A stretch of 64,000 nucleotides of DNA from Prevotella sp. (GTDB lineage Bacteria; Bacteroidota; Bacteroidia; Bacteroidales; Bacteroidaceae): the NCBI GenBank assembly GCA_024695815.1, contig JAILHK010000048.1, positions 62,001-126,000 on the forward strand, read 5' to 3'. Positions 8,101 to 17,466 of the stretch are shown here, piece after piece (the first letter of the stretch is position 1; the number at the start of each line of letters is the position of its first letter). The translations under genes and the position numbers were made by a program. The notes under the pieces were generated by a model. That model did no database searches, had not been told where the DNA came from, and saw only the letters and a list, made by a program, of their open reading frames with translations.

Positions 8101-10589
8101 ATGATGTGCACGTTTTTAGCCGAGGAGCCTACCTGAAGGGTGAGGGGGGTGCCGTCGTCGGGGAACTGATTGTCGGAGAGGTAGAACCAGTCGTCGGTCT
8201 CTACCGCAGGTTTCTTGTCGTTGAGCGAGAACACAACGAAGGTCTTCTCAATAATCTGGTCACCATATTGCGCCTTGATCGTATGCTTGCCACTCTTCAG
8301 ACGGGGCAAGGCAATGGGCGCACAGGTCTCAATGGTCTTCCATTTACCGCCATCCAACTGGTAGTTGACTTTGCGTATGAGGTCGTTGCCAGCGGCATTC
8401 TTCACGTGCAGTATGGGCTGAGACATCTTCTCGGTCAGAAGGTGTTCATCAATGTCGATGCTCAGCACAGTCTCGCGATTGCCTAGAGGTACGGATAGTT
8501 CGCCGTGGTGTGTCTCGCCAGCCATATCCGTGACGTCGGCTGTGACAATGAAGTTGCAGAACAGCGGATGTTCCGTAGCAGGCATCACCAGGGGCATCTT
8601 CACCTCGAAAAGACCATTGGTATCGGTTGTGGCTTTTCCCGTGAGGATGGTCTCGTCTTGTATTCTGTCGCCATACCAGATGGAGTTCCAATAGCTCAAG
8701 TTGGCGAACCACCACCATGCACGACGGCGTTCTACGCGATAGGTTACCCGGGCATTTTGCACGGGTACGCCGGCATAGCTCTTGGCAGAGGCTTTGATGG
8801 TCAGTGTGTCGCCCGCCTTGTAGTCTTGTTCTACCTTGGGGAACTCTACAAGGAAGGTGGGGCGCTTGTATTCTTCAACGTGGAAATAATATTCTTTTTT
8901 GTCTATGCAAATATGATAGAGGCCCGTCAGCCCTTTTGTGGGCAAGTCGAAGATGGTGCTGATGGTGCCATAGGCATCGGTGACGAGCTGCTCCTCGGCC
9001 AGCACCCGATTATTGGCATCATAAAGCGTGGCCTTGACTTGTTTGTTGGCTACCACACGTTGGTCGTTGTGCTTGCCAATGTGATAGACGATGGCAGCCA
9101 TGCGTACCTCCTGTCCCGGACGATAGATGGCTCGATCGGTCATGAATTCTATGTCGTCTCGTTCGTTATTGTATTCTTCATAATCGTAGAGACGGTATAA
9201 AGACGGGCAGGGACAGAATGGGTCTTCCTTCGTCGAAGCAAATGCCTTGGTGTTGTCGGCATCGTCGAGATGACGGAAACATTCGCCTTTGGCATTGGTG
9301 GTGAGTGTGAAAACCCGGTCTTTTGTTGTCAAACGGACAGTGGCTCCGGCAATGGGTTGGCCTGTAGTGGCATTGACAACCACAAAGCGCATGTTTTTGT
9401 TAGGCTGACCTTGCGAAAGCAAACGGACGTTGCTCACGAAATAAAGCATGCGTGCGATGGCTGTATTGGGCTGCGATTTGAACTCGATAAGATAGACACC
9501 GGCAGGCAGACCGGGAACGGTGATGCTGTCGTTGCGCTGCTCGTGTTCCTTCCAATCGGTGTAGGAATAGGTCTCGTTAAAAGCTGTCTCTGTGAGAAGT
9601 TGCTTGATCTTCTCATAGTCTTTCTTGTTGTTGGGGTCTAACGTGATATCGCCGTTGGCATTCACCTTGTAGATGTGCATCGTCAGTTGATGGATGCCTC
9701 TCAGGTTCTTGACGGCCATCTTTTGTTCGCGGTAGGGGATAGAGATGTGCTTGTCTAGACATACGGTGAACTTTTCTCGCGTGAGGTTCATGCGGGCATT
9801 GCGCAATTCGTTCATGCGAGGCCAGGAACCCCAGCGCTGAAGGGCATTGTCGATGAATGCTATACGCACGGAATCGTTGACACCATGCATTTGCTGGTAG
9901 CGTTTGATGGCTGCTTCGCCACACACGTCCAGGTCGCCATAAACGGCAATCAGCGAGTCGAGCATTTTGTCTGTGGCATCCTCAATGGCCGTGAGAAGCT
10001 GCGCCTTGCGATTAGATGTGGTCAGGTAGTACTTGTGGATGGCTTTCGTTTGGCGTGTTTCACAGCCTATCACGCTCAGAAGGTCATCGTCAAAGAATCG
10101 GCTATCTTTCTCCTTAATGACAAAAGGCTTGTAGTCCGTTATCTTGGTAGCAGCCAATATGTCGGGATGAGAAATCGCTTTCTTCTGATATTTGGCTGCT
10201 TGTTGTCTGGCGTCGTCGAAGTAAAGGGCGTTGTTGTCGTATAATGAAAAGAGTACAGCATCATAGATAGCCTGAAGGGCCTTGTTGCCATTTGCCTTCT
10301 GTTCACGAAGTTCTAATTGTCTGACGGCAGGTTTAATGGAGTCTGTCGAGATGTCGGTCATGGCCTTAGCAGCCGAGAGCTCCGCTTTCAGCAGCTGACC
10401 ATAGTTCTTCTCCTTTTCTGCTTTCTTGACAATCTTCTGCAGAATCGTTATCTGTGTGCGAGGCAAATCTTTCTTTTCTGCATCGTCTGCCTGTTTCCAA
10501 AGATTGGTATAGGTCTGATTGGTTTGGGCAAATAAACAAATGCTTGATGCCATCAATAGGATTGCTGTCATTATGATGTACTTCTTCAT
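5169..10589 (-). CDS. Alpha-2-macroglobulin family protein, non-thioester type
   Basis: Very large exported protein (1806 residues) with a signal peptide ending near FAQ (residue 21). It has macroglobulin MG-type beta domains, including the conserved FMTDRAIYRPGQEV segment (about residues 485-500), an A2M bait-region-like middle, and an alpha/alpha toroid in the C-terminal third. Family proteins form periplasmic or surface protease traps. At the position where thioester members have CxEQ, this protein reads CAIC (residues 1294-1297), so a thioester cannot form. No penicillin-binding protein 1C gene, the frequent partner in proteobacteria, is adjacent. The promoter box TATCTTTG (minus strand) is at 10608-10615. 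The stop overlaps the next start by 4 bp. Confidence 0.9.
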   Translation of the reverse strand: MKKYIIMTAILLMASSICLFAQTNQTYTNLWKQADDAEKKDLPRTQITILQKIVKKAEKEKNYGQLLKAELSAAKAMTDISTDSIKPAVRQLELREQKANGNKALQAIYDAVLFSLYDNNALYFDDARQQAAKYQKKAISHPDILAATKITDYKPFVIKEKDSRFFDDDLLSVIGCETRQTKAIHKYYLTTSNRKAQLLTAIEDATDKMLDSLIAVYGDLDVCGEAAIKRYQQMHGVNDSVRIAFIDNALQRWGSWPRMNELRNARMNLTREKFTVCLDKHISIPYREQKMAVKNLRGIHQLTMHIYKVNANGDITLDPNNKKDYEKIKQLLTETAFNETYSYTDWKEHEQRNDSITVPGLPAGVYLIEFKSQPNTAIARMLYFVSNVRLLSQGQPNKNMRFVVVNATTGQPIAGATVRLTTKDRVFTLTTNAKGECFRHLDDADNTKAFASTKEDPFCPCPSLYRLYDYEEYNNERDDIEFMTDRAIYRPGQEVRMAAIVYHIGKHNDQRVVANKQVKATLYDANNRVLAEEQLVTDAYGTISTIFDLPTKGLTGLYHICIDKKEYYFHVEEYKRPTFLVEFPKVEQDYKAGDTLTIKASAKSYAGVPVQNARVTYRVERRRAWWWFANLSYWNSIWYGDRIQDETILTGKATTDTNGLFEVKMPLVMPATEHPLFCNFIVTADVTDMAGETHHGELSVPLGNRETVLSIDIDEHLLTEKMSQPILHVKNAAGNDLIRKVNYQLDGGKWKTIETCAPIALPRLKSGKHTIKAQYGDQIIEKTFVVFSLNDKKPAVETDDWFYLSDNQFPDDGTPLTLQVGSSAKNVHIIYTIASGMNIIEQGAIDKSNALINRKLTYKPEYGDGLSLSYIWVKEGHVYRHNFTVLRPIENKKLTLKWETFRDRLTPGQQEEWTLKVEPTSAEGTQLMATLFDKSLDQLNKHNWNFMPRQDLSIPFLEWNFSEGHNVRRNALRQLTPLKVEDFVLSHLDNSCYPSTWYPRNKRPFRRGTYLAEVPVRINSKAVEYECADDEYFVTGYSSNVAIGSYDVKQKTVNNELAEETTISTPQVSMRENLQETAFFYPRLMADSTGRISIKFTLPESLTTWRFIGLAHTKDLKYGFLNGETVAKKDVMIQPNLPRFIRMGDEASISARILNTCNHDVEGVARLELLNPETMQVIYTDSRQTIVTANSTFGVTFPYVCRNETNGLLVAKLSFVGEGFSDGEQHYLPILPNKEQMTVTIPFTQTAPGSKAIDLAAMIPTDATQARLTFEYTNNPAWLMIQALPTVAHANDQCAICQATALYANTLGRHILKQNPQARHIFEAWKRENGEETSLTSALEKNKALKELVLNETPWVADARHETEQKQQLADFFDASLMNYRISQAARQLGALQKSDGSWSWWPGMNGSFFITVEVSEMLVRLNQMAGEQTDTKDMLTSSFFFMDQEIVKMVDEMKKEEKKGHRQSFPSYRAMQYLYISKISGRKLTAKVSEAQSYLKNLLKKDVKRQNIYEKALSAIILDAPAYAKSLKEYTVYKENMGRYYDTPRGGYSWRDYRIPTQVAVIEALQKLTPADTTTIDQMRRWLLQQKRTQAWDTPINSVNAIYAFLNNRSEQDLQNAHHKLSVLKVDQKALELSDATAGLGYVKASQDYHGQQTFTVEKTSVGTSWGAVYAQFMQPTTSIQSNSSEISVKREIIGNQPLKVGDRIRVRITIKAERDLDFVEVIDKRAACMEPVNQLSGYRNGYYCAPKDNATYYYFDRLPKGKRVIETEYYIDRLGTYETGALTAGCAYAPEFRGQTASETIIVK

Positions 10590-10607
10590 TGCGGCTTACT
10601 TTTTGAG

Positions 10608-10615
10608 CAAAGATA
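10608..10615 (-). promoter_or_regulatory. -7 promoter box for the alpha-2-macroglobulin operon
   Basis: TATCTTTG on the minus strand matches the Bacteroidetes -7 consensus TAnnTTTG and lies 18 bp upstream of the start codon. No clear TTTG at -33 was seen. Confidence 0.6.
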
Positions 10616-10805
10616 CAAATAAATATTGATACATAAGGGTAATGTAACGTTAAAAAAGAAAGTTTAACGAAATAGAACTGTTGGCTGCCTGTTGAAGGGG
10701 AAGATTAGGTGGTGACAAATTGTCATATTCGATTGCCGTTTTGTCTGTGTTTGGGCTTGGGCATACAGTTTGAGGAACTTGGGTAGAAAGAATTAATTAA
10801 TTGGA

Positions 10806-10811
10806 AAGGAG
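10806..10811 (+). promoter_or_regulatory. Strong Shine-Dalgarno before clpB
   Basis: AAGGAG lies six bases before the ATG at 10818. Such a clear purine box is uncommon in this window and supports the clpB start. Confidence 0.75.
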
Positions 10812-10817
10812 AATATT

Positions 10818-13325
10818 ATGACATTTGAAAAGTTTACAATCAAAGCGCAAGAGACCGTTCAGCAGGCCGTGAACATTGCCCGTAAGAACAGTCAACAGTC
10901 CATTGAGCCTATTCACTTGTTGAGGGCGCTGATGGATAAGGCGCAAGACATTACCAACTTCGTATTCCAAAAGTTGGGCATCAATGTGCAGCAACTGGAA
11001 GTGTTGGCTTCGCAAGAACTCCAGCACCTGGCTCGTGTGCAGGGCGGAGAGCCCTATCTGTCGAACGACAGTCAGAAGGTTCTGCAGAAGGCAGAAGACC
11101 TTTCGCGCGAGTTGGGTGATGAGTATGTATCTTGTGAACCGATCCTTCTGGCACTGCTGGTCGTTAATTCGACGGTTAGTCGTATGCTAAAGGATACTGG
11201 TGCTAACGAAAAAGACATGCGTCAGGCTATCCTGGAACTGCGTCGCGGACAGAAGGTCCAGAGTCAGAGTGCAGACGATAATTATCAGTCGCTGGAGAAG
11301 TATGCCAAGAACTTGGTGGATCTGGCCCGTGCAGGAAAGCTCGACCCGGTGATTGGTCGCGACGACGAGATCCGTCGTGTGCTGCAGATTCTGTCACGTC
11401 GTACAAAGAATAATCCTATATTAATAGGTGAACCTGGTACGGGTAAGACTGCTATCGTAGAGGGACTGGCTCAGCGTATCGTACGCGGCGATGTGCCAGA
11501 GAACTTGAAAGACAAACAGCTCTTCTCTCTTGATATGGGTGCTCTGGTGGCAGGCGCAAAGTATAAGGGTGAGTTTGAGGAGCGACTGAAGAGTGTGGTC
11601 AACGAGGTGACGGCTTCGGAAGGACGTATTATCCTCTTTATCGACGAGATTCACACACTTGTTGGTGCTGGTAAGAGTGAAGGTGCTATGGATGCTGCCA
11701 ACATCCTGAAACCTGCATTGGCACGTGGCGAGTTGCGCTCGATAGGTGCTACGACCTTGAACGAATACCAGAAGTATTTTGAGAAGGACAAGGCTTTGGA
11801 GCGTCGTTTCCAAACAGTGATGGTAGATGAGCCTGACGAACTCTCGGCTATCTCTATTCTTCGTGGCTTGAAGGAGCGTTATGAAAATCATCACAAGGTT
11901 CGTATTCAGGACGATGCCTGTATTGCTGCAGTACAACTCTCGGAGCGATACATTACGGAACGCTTCCTTCCAGACAAGGCTATCGATTTGATGGATGAGG
12001 CGGCTGCTAAGTTGAGAATGGAGCGCGACTCGGTGCCAGAAGAACTGGATGAGATTATGCGTCGTCTGGCTCAGTTGGAGATTGAGCGTGAGGCGATTAA
12101 ACGTGAAGGTGATCAGCCAAAAATAGCTCAGTTGGACAAGGAAATTGCAGAACTGAAAGAACAGGAAACGCAGTTCCGTGCCAAGTGGGAAGGCGAACGC
12201 CAACTCATTAATAAGATTCAACAGGACAAGCAGGATATGGAGACCTTGAAGCTGGAGGCCGAGCGCGCTGAACGCGAGGGCGACTATGGCAAGGTGGCTG
12301 AGATCCGCTATTCGAAACTCAAGGCTCTGGAAGATGACATTAAAGCTATTCAGAGTCAGCTGTCAAGTGCACAGGGCGGCAACTCGCTGGTGCGCGAAGA
12401 GGTGACAGCGGATGATATCGCTGAGGTGGTGAGCCGTTGGACTGGCATCCCCGTGACGCGTATGATGCAGAGTGAACGCGAAAAACTATTGCATCTGGAA
12501 GAGGAACTGCATAAGCGTGTGATAGGTCAGGAGGAGGCTATCACGGCAGTCAGTGATGCCGTGCGTCGTTCGCGTGCTGGACTGCAAGACCCCAAGCGTC
12601 CTATCGCTTCGTTTATCTTCCTGGGTACAACAGGTGTTGGTAAAACGGAACTGGCAAAAGCGCTGGCTGAATACTTGTTCAATGACGAGACGATGATGAC
12701 GCGTATCGATATGTCTGAGTATCAGGAGAAACATACGGTCAGCCGACTCATTGGCGCGCCTCCGGGATATATTGGCTATGATGAGGGTGGACAACTGACT
12801 GAGGCAGTGCGTCGCAAGCCTTATAGCGTGGTGCTCTTCGACGAGATAGAGAAGGCACATCCTGATGTGTTCAACATCTTGCTGCAGGTGTTAGACGACG
12901 GACGACTGACGGATAATAAAGGACGTACGGCCGATTTCAAAAACACCATTATTATAATGACAAGTAATGCTTCGCGCGAACAACTTCGACTGAATATGCG
13001 TCCTGAGTTCCTGAATCGTATCGATGAAATTATCACCTTCCAACAGTTGTCGAAAGAAGAGATAGCTCAGGTGGTTCGTCTGCAACTGGGACGTGTGCAG
13101 AAAATGCTGGAGCCGCAAGGCTTCCAACTGCAGGTCAGCGATCATGCCGTGGATTGGCTGGCAGAGGAGGGCTACGACCCAGACTTTGGTGCGCGCCCCG
13201 TGAAGCGAGCTATTCAGCAGTATCTGCTTAATGATCTGTCGAAGAAAATACTTGCAGAGGAAATAGACCGAGAGAAACCAATCGTGGTTGATGAGTTTGG
13301 TGATGGATTGGTGTTCCATAACTAA
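10818..13325 (+). CDS. clpB: ATP-dependent disaggregase ClpB with a shortened D2 domain
   Basis: Hsp100 hexameric AAA+ unfoldase that, with DnaK, rescues aggregated proteins. It shows the N-terminal Clp repeat domain (about 1-145), D1 Walker A (GEPGTGKT, about residue 205), a long coiled-coil middle domain (about 400-520), D2 Walker A (GTTGVGKT) and Walker B (LFDEIEKAH). Length is 835 residues against about 862 in Bacteroides relatives. The difference is local: after the sensor-1 motif MTSN only ten residues precede RPEFLNRID, where E. coli has about 30 and Bacteroides about 37. The reading frame is intact. Whether it still disaggregates is unknown. The upstream region has no obvious TAnnTTTG box at the usual distance. 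Confidence 0.95.
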   Translation: MTFEKFTIKAQETVQQAVNIARKNSQQSIEPIHLLRALMDKAQDITNFVFQKLGINVQQLEVLASQELQHLARVQGGEPYLSNDSQKVLQKAEDLSRELGDEYVSCEPILLALLVVNSTVSRMLKDTGANEKDMRQAILELRRGQKVQSQSADDNYQSLEKYAKNLVDLARAGKLDPVIGRDDEIRRVLQILSRRTKNNPILIGEPGTGKTAIVEGLAQRIVRGDVPENLKDKQLFSLDMGALVAGAKYKGEFEERLKSVVNEVTASEGRIILFIDEIHTLVGAGKSEGAMDAANILKPALARGELRSIGATTLNEYQKYFEKDKALERRFQTVMVDEPDELSAISILRGLKERYENHHKVRIQDDACIAAVQLSERYITERFLPDKAIDLMDEAAAKLRMERDSVPEELDEIMRRLAQLEIEREAIKREGDQPKIAQLDKEIAELKEQETQFRAKWEGERQLINKIQQDKQDMETLKLEAERAEREGDYGKVAEIRYSKLKALEDDIKAIQSQLSSAQGGNSLVREEVTADDIAEVVSRWTGIPVTRMMQSEREKLLHLEEELHKRVIGQEEAITAVSDAVRRSRAGLQDPKRPIASFIFLGTTGVGKTELAKALAEYLFNDETMMTRIDMSEYQEKHTVSRLIGAPPGYIGYDEGGQLTEAVRRKPYSVVLFDEIEKAHPDVFNILLQVLDDGRLTDNKGRTADFKNTIIIMTSNASREQLRLNMRPEFLNRIDEIITFQQLSKEEIAQVVRLQLGRVQKMLEPQGFQLQVSDHAVDWLAEEGYDPDFGARPVKRAIQQYLLNDLSKKILAEEIDREKPIVVDEFGDGLVFHN

Positions 13326-13383
13326 AAAAGAAGTTTGTTTTTCTGAAAAAAGTAAAAAAGAATACTTTTAGAGACAGAATAGT

Positions 13384-13414
13384 TTTGCGAAAAGTGAATT
13401 AATTGTTATCTTTG
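13384..13414 (+). promoter_or_regulatory. Bacteroidetes promoter (TTTG / TATCTTTG) for the DUF5686 gene
   Basis: TTTG at 13384-13387 and TATCTTTG at 13407-13414 are 19 bp apart, the usual spacing of -33 and -7 boxes. The predicted transcript start is only a few bases before the ATG at 13424. Confidence 0.75.
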
Positions 13415-13423
13415 CCGCATCGT

Positions 13424-16039
13424 ATGGAAAGGATAACACAAGGATTAAGAATGTCAGCCATCTTGCTAATACTGCTGATGCTGATGGTAACCGTTGAGGC
13501 ACAGGCTCAAATTACGGGACATGTAATAGATGCCGGTAATGGAAAGCCTGTCTCAATGGCTAGCATCATTTATCGCAGTAACAAGGTGGCTGTTCGCGCT
13601 GACAGCTTAGGACGTTTTGAGATTGAACGCCATCATGGATGGCGATTGACGGTCAGCGCTGTTGGGTATAGCCCCAAAGTGATAAATATAGATAATAAGA
13701 CGCCTGCGAACCTGATTGTTCGTTTGAAGCCTAACTCGAAGGTGCTTGAGGAGGTGACGGTCAGCTCGAAGAAAAAGTCGAAGTATAGTCGTAAGAACAA
13801 CCCCGCTGTAGAACTGATGAAGAAGGTGATTGCAGCTAGGAAGAAGACTGATCTTAAGAGTCATGACTATTACCAGTATAACAACTATCAGAAGATTATG
13901 TTCGGACTGAACGACCTGAAGTTGGATACACTCGAGTCGAAGTTGTTTCAACGTCATCCCTGGCTGCTTAATCAGGTAGAGGTGAGCGCATATAATAATA
14001 AGCTCATATTGCCTCTGTCGGTCGAAGAGAAGGTAACACAGGAAGTTTACCGTCGCGAACCGCATACCGAGAAAAGCATTATCAAGGGTGAGACCTCAAC
14101 GGGGGTCAACGACCTTTTCCAGACGGGTGATATCATCAACCAAGTGGTGGCCGATTGCTTCACGAACATAGATCTATACGAGGATGATATCCGTTTGTTC
14201 CAATATCCGTTTACCAGCCCTATCGGAAAAGACGCTATCGCATTCTACCGTTATTATATCACGGACACAACGATGGTGGGTACGGATCGTTGTATCCAAT
14301 TGGATTTTACACCTAACAACCAGCAGGACTTTGGTTTCCGCGGTCGACTGTTTGTGCTTGATGATTCGAGCTATCAGGTGAAACGTTGCGAACTGACAAT
14401 TCCCAAGACCACTAGTGTGAACTGGGTGGAAAACATGCAGAGTATACAGGAATACACTAAGCAGCCTAATGGTGACTGGGTCCTCACGGTCGATGATATG
14501 ATTGTGGAGCTCTATCTCTCAAAGATGTTGTCGAAGTTCATCGTGGTACGTACTACACGTCATAGTGACTATGATTTTACAGAAGTGCCGCGACAACTGT
14601 TGAGGGGTAAGAAGAAGGTGCTGAAGGATGCCTATGCTGAGATGCAGGATGATGATTTCTGGGCAAAATATCGTCAGGTGGAACTGACAAAGAGTGAAAG
14701 CTCGATGGATAGTTTTGTTGAGAACCTGCAGAAACTCAAGGGCTTTAAGTATATCATCTTTGGTCTGAGGGCGCTTGTAGAGAACTTTGTTGATACAGGT
14801 ACCAAGGATCATCCGTCGAAAGTGGACATCGGACCTATCAATACGATAGTTTCTCAGAACTTCTATGATAAGTGGCGCTTGCGTGCTTCGGCCCAGACGA
14901 CGGCTAACCTGCATCCGCATCTGTTCCTGAAAGGCTATTATGCTCGTGGTATGGAGTCGAATCAGAACTACTATGATGCACAGCTCACCTATACGTTCAA
15001 CCGTCCTGGATATTTGCCTCGCGAGTTCCCGCGTAAGGCATTATACGTAGAGTCCATGCGCGACGTGATGCTGGCTAGTGATAAGTTTATTCAGACGGAT
15101 AAGGATAACCTGTTTACCTCGTTGAAGTTTGCAGAGATGGACAAGATGTTCCTCTATAACAGACAGCTGGTTGGTATTGACTATGAGATGGAGTGGGGAC
15201 TGAAGCTCTTTGGTAATGTGAAAACTGAAAAGTTGCAGCCTATTGGCAACTTGTCTTTTACGACGCTCCATGACATGGCTAATCCTACAACGTATTATGA
15301 GCAGCCCAAGATGACGGGACTGAGCCATCAGTCGTTACGATATACGGAGGCTACCATCGGATTCCGATTGGCTCCAGGCGAGACCTTCATCAACACCAAA
15401 CAGCATCGTTGGCCACTCTCGCTCGATGCACCGGTGTTCCGCTTGCAGCACACCATGGGCTTTGATGGCGTGTTAGGCGGACAGTATCGTTACAACTTCA
15501 CAGAGGGTGAATTCTATAAGCGCTTCTGGTTGCCTATGAACTGGGGTAAATTTGGCGTTAGGACCAAGTTTGGCGCTCAGTGGAATCAGGTGCCCTATCC
15601 TCTACTGATTATGCCCGTGGCCAACTTAGGCTATGTGCTCGAGGACGAGACATTCAACCTGATTAATAATATGGAGTTCTTGAACGACCGTTACATCTCT
15701 GTGATGGCCGACTGGGATCTTAACGGCAAAATATTTAATCGCATACCTTTCCTCAAACGTCTGAAGTGGCGCGAGTTTATCAGTGCAAAGATGTTGTGGG
15801 GCAGCTTGTCCGACAAGAATAATCCGTTCTTGGCCGAGAATCAGTCGAGTGATATCCTGATGATGTTCCCAGAGGGTAGCTATGTGATGGATAAGAGCAG
15901 ACCATATTGGGAGGTATCTGTAGGTATACATAATATCTTTAAACTTCTTCATGTGGAGTATATCCGACGACTCAGCTATAATGAGTTGCCAACGGCTCAT
16001 AAACAGATTGTGAAATTCACGTTTAGAGCATCGTTCTAA
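13424..16039 (+). CDS. DUF5686 outer-membrane protein with carboxypeptidase-regulatory-like domain
   Basis: Exported protein of about 871 residues. A signal peptide ends near EAQAQ, then comes a CarboxypepD_reg-like beta-sandwich (ITGHVIDAGNGKPV to about residue 100), then the long DUF5686 region that probably forms an outer-membrane beta-barrel and ends in FRASF with a terminal Phe. Substrate is unknown. Start choice: a TTG at 13403 would place the promoter inside the gene, so ATG 13424 is used; the ATG at 13451 also gives a good signal peptide and would leave a normal leader of about 30 nt. The next gene follows after 51 bp without a clear own promoter. Confidence 0.85.
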   Translation: MERITQGLRMSAILLILLMLMVTVEAQAQITGHVIDAGNGKPVSMASIIYRSNKVAVRADSLGRFEIERHHGWRLTVSAVGYSPKVINIDNKTPANLIVRLKPNSKVLEEVTVSSKKKSKYSRKNNPAVELMKKVIAARKKTDLKSHDYYQYNNYQKIMFGLNDLKLDTLESKLFQRHPWLLNQVEVSAYNNKLILPLSVEEKVTQEVYRREPHTEKSIIKGETSTGVNDLFQTGDIINQVVADCFTNIDLYEDDIRLFQYPFTSPIGKDAIAFYRYYITDTTMVGTDRCIQLDFTPNNQQDFGFRGRLFVLDDSSYQVKRCELTIPKTTSVNWVENMQSIQEYTKQPNGDWVLTVDDMIVELYLSKMLSKFIVVRTTRHSDYDFTEVPRQLLRGKKKVLKDAYAEMQDDDFWAKYRQVELTKSESSMDSFVENLQKLKGFKYIIFGLRALVENFVDTGTKDHPSKVDIGPINTIVSQNFYDKWRLRASAQTTANLHPHLFLKGYYARGMESNQNYYDAQLTYTFNRPGYLPREFPRKALYVESMRDVMLASDKFIQTDKDNLFTSLKFAEMDKMFLYNRQLVGIDYEMEWGLKLFGNVKTEKLQPIGNLSFTTLHDMANPTTYYEQPKMTGLSHQSLRYTEATIGFRLAPGETFINTKQHRWPLSLDAPVFRLQHTMGFDGVLGGQYRYNFTEGEFYKRFWLPMNWGKFGVRTKFGAQWNQVPYPLLIMPVANLGYVLEDETFNLINNMEFLNDRYISVMADWDLNGKIFNRIPFLKRLKWREFISAKMLWGSLSDKNNPFLAENQSSDILMMFPEGSYVMDKSRPYWEVSVGIHNIFKLLHVEYIRRLSYNELPTAHKQIVKFTFRASF

Positions 16040-16090
16040 TCAAAAGAAGATAGTAGGTAATGTTTATTTAACCAATACAAATTAAAAACA

Positions 16091-17419
16091 ATGAAACAAT
16101 TAACTGTAAAACCAGCCGAGGGTAAACTCGGTATCATGGTTGTGGGTAATGGTGCTGTCGCCACAACTTTCATGACTGGTGTCCTGATGGCTCGCAAGGG
16201 GCTGACTAAGCCCATCGGATCTATGACGCAATATGACAAGATGCGTGTGGGCCGTGGTGCAGATGCGAAGTACTTGAAGTATGATGAGATTGTGCCAATG
16301 GCAAAGCTGGATGATATCGTGTTTGGCTGTTGGGATGTCTATCCTCAAAATGCTTTCCAGAGCGCCATGTATTGCGAAGTGCTTAAGGAGAAGGACATCA
16401 TGCCTGTGCGTGAGGAACTCGAGAAAATCGTTCCAATGCCTGCTGCTTTTGACAAGAACTATGCTAAAAGACTTGATGGCGACAACGTGAAGGACTGTAA
16501 GACACGTTGGGAAATGGTGGAACAGTTGCGTGAGGATATACGCAACTTCAAGGCTGCCAACGACTGTGCACGTATTGTGGTGCTCTGGGCTGCTTCAACA
16601 GAAATCTATGTACCTGTTTATGAGCCAGTACATGGAACACTTGAAGCACTTGAGAAGGCTATGAAGGCTGACGATCGCGAACATGTGGCTCCCTCTATGT
16701 GTTATGCATACGCTGCTCTTACTGAGGGTGCTCCATTCATAATGGGCGCTCCCAATACCACCGTCGATATTCCCGCTATGTGGGAACTGGCAGAAAAGAC
16801 GAAGATGCCTATCGCTGGTAAGGACTTTAAGACTGGTCAGACACTGGTGAAGAGTGGCTTCTCGCCCATTATCGGTACACGTTGTCTGGGACTGAACGGT
16901 TGGTTCTCTACCAATATCTTGGGCAACCGCGATGGTCTGGTGCTCGACGAACCAGCTAACTTCCGTACAAAAGAGGTTTCAAAGCTTTCAACACTCGAGA
17001 CTATCCTGCGTCCTGATTTGCAGCCCGACCTCTATGGACACGGCAACGATGAAGATACACAGTATTATCATAAGGTACGTATCAACTACTATCCTCCACG
17101 CAACGACAATAAGGAAGGCTGGGATAATATCGATATCTTTGGATGGATGGGCTATCCCATGCAGATTAAGATTAACTTCCTCTGCCGCGACTCTATCCTG
17201 GCTGCACCACTCTGTCTGGACCTCTGCCTGTTGAGCGACCTGGCAGCTCGTGCTGGTCGCTATGGTATTCAGCGCTTCCTCAGCTTCTTCCTGAAGAGCC
17301 CAATGCACGACTATACAAAAGGCGAGCTCCCCGTCAACCACCTCTATCAGCAATATACGATGCTGAAAAATGCCATCCGCGAGATGGGAGGCTATGAGGC
17401 TGACGAAGAGCTCGACTAA
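16091..17419 (+). CDS. ino1: myo-Inositol-1-phosphate synthase
   Basis: NAD-dependent cytosolic enzyme that cyclises glucose-6-phosphate to inositol-3-phosphate. In Bacteroidetes this feeds inositol lipids. It has an N-terminal Rossmann motif (VVGNGAVATTF, about residues 17-27), the lyase-type core segment GLNGWFSTNILGNRDG, and the DSILAAPLCLDL segment near the C terminus typical of the family. The length of 442 residues fits bacterial and archaeal members. The phosphatidylinositol-phosphate synthase and phosphatase genes that accompany it in Bacteroides are not beside it. A 13-bp perfect hairpin follows the stop. Confidence 0.92.
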   Translation: MKQLTVKPAEGKLGIMVVGNGAVATTFMTGVLMARKGLTKPIGSMTQYDKMRVGRGADAKYLKYDEIVPMAKLDDIVFGCWDVYPQNAFQSAMYCEVLKEKDIMPVREELEKIVPMPAAFDKNYAKRLDGDNVKDCKTRWEMVEQLREDIRNFKAANDCARIVVLWAASTEIYVPVYEPVHGTLEALEKAMKADDREHVAPSMCYAYAALTEGAPFIMGAPNTTVDIPAMWELAEKTKMPIAGKDFKTGQTLVKSGFSPIIGTRCLGLNGWFSTNILGNRDGLVLDEPANFRTKEVSKLSTLETILRPDLQPDLYGHGNDEDTQYYHKVRINYYPPRNDNKEGWDNIDIFGWMGYPMQIKINFLCRDSILAAPLCLDLCLLSDLAARAGRYGIQRFLSFFLKSPMHDYTKGELPVNHLYQQYTMLKNAIREMGGYEADEELD

Positions 17420-17429
17420 TTTCTATCTT

Positions 17430-17466
17430 AATAACCTGCTGTTTGATTACAGCAGGTTATTTTTTT
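17430..17466 (+). terminator. Rho-independent terminator of ino1, inside nagB
   Basis: Perfect 13-bp stem, 17430-17442 with 17449-17461, six-base loop, and a T tract from 17460 on the plus strand. The right arm is also the last four sense codons and stop of nagB on the other strand. Confidence 0.85.

Noticed and set aside
10590..10817. tRNA or small RNA between the A2M and clpB genes
   Set aside because: No cloverleaf or conserved T-loop sequence is visible; the region reads as divergent promoters.
11421..12221. 266-codon minus-strand frame inside clpB
   Set aside because: It lies wholly within the clpB coding region, has no start signal and no family similarity.
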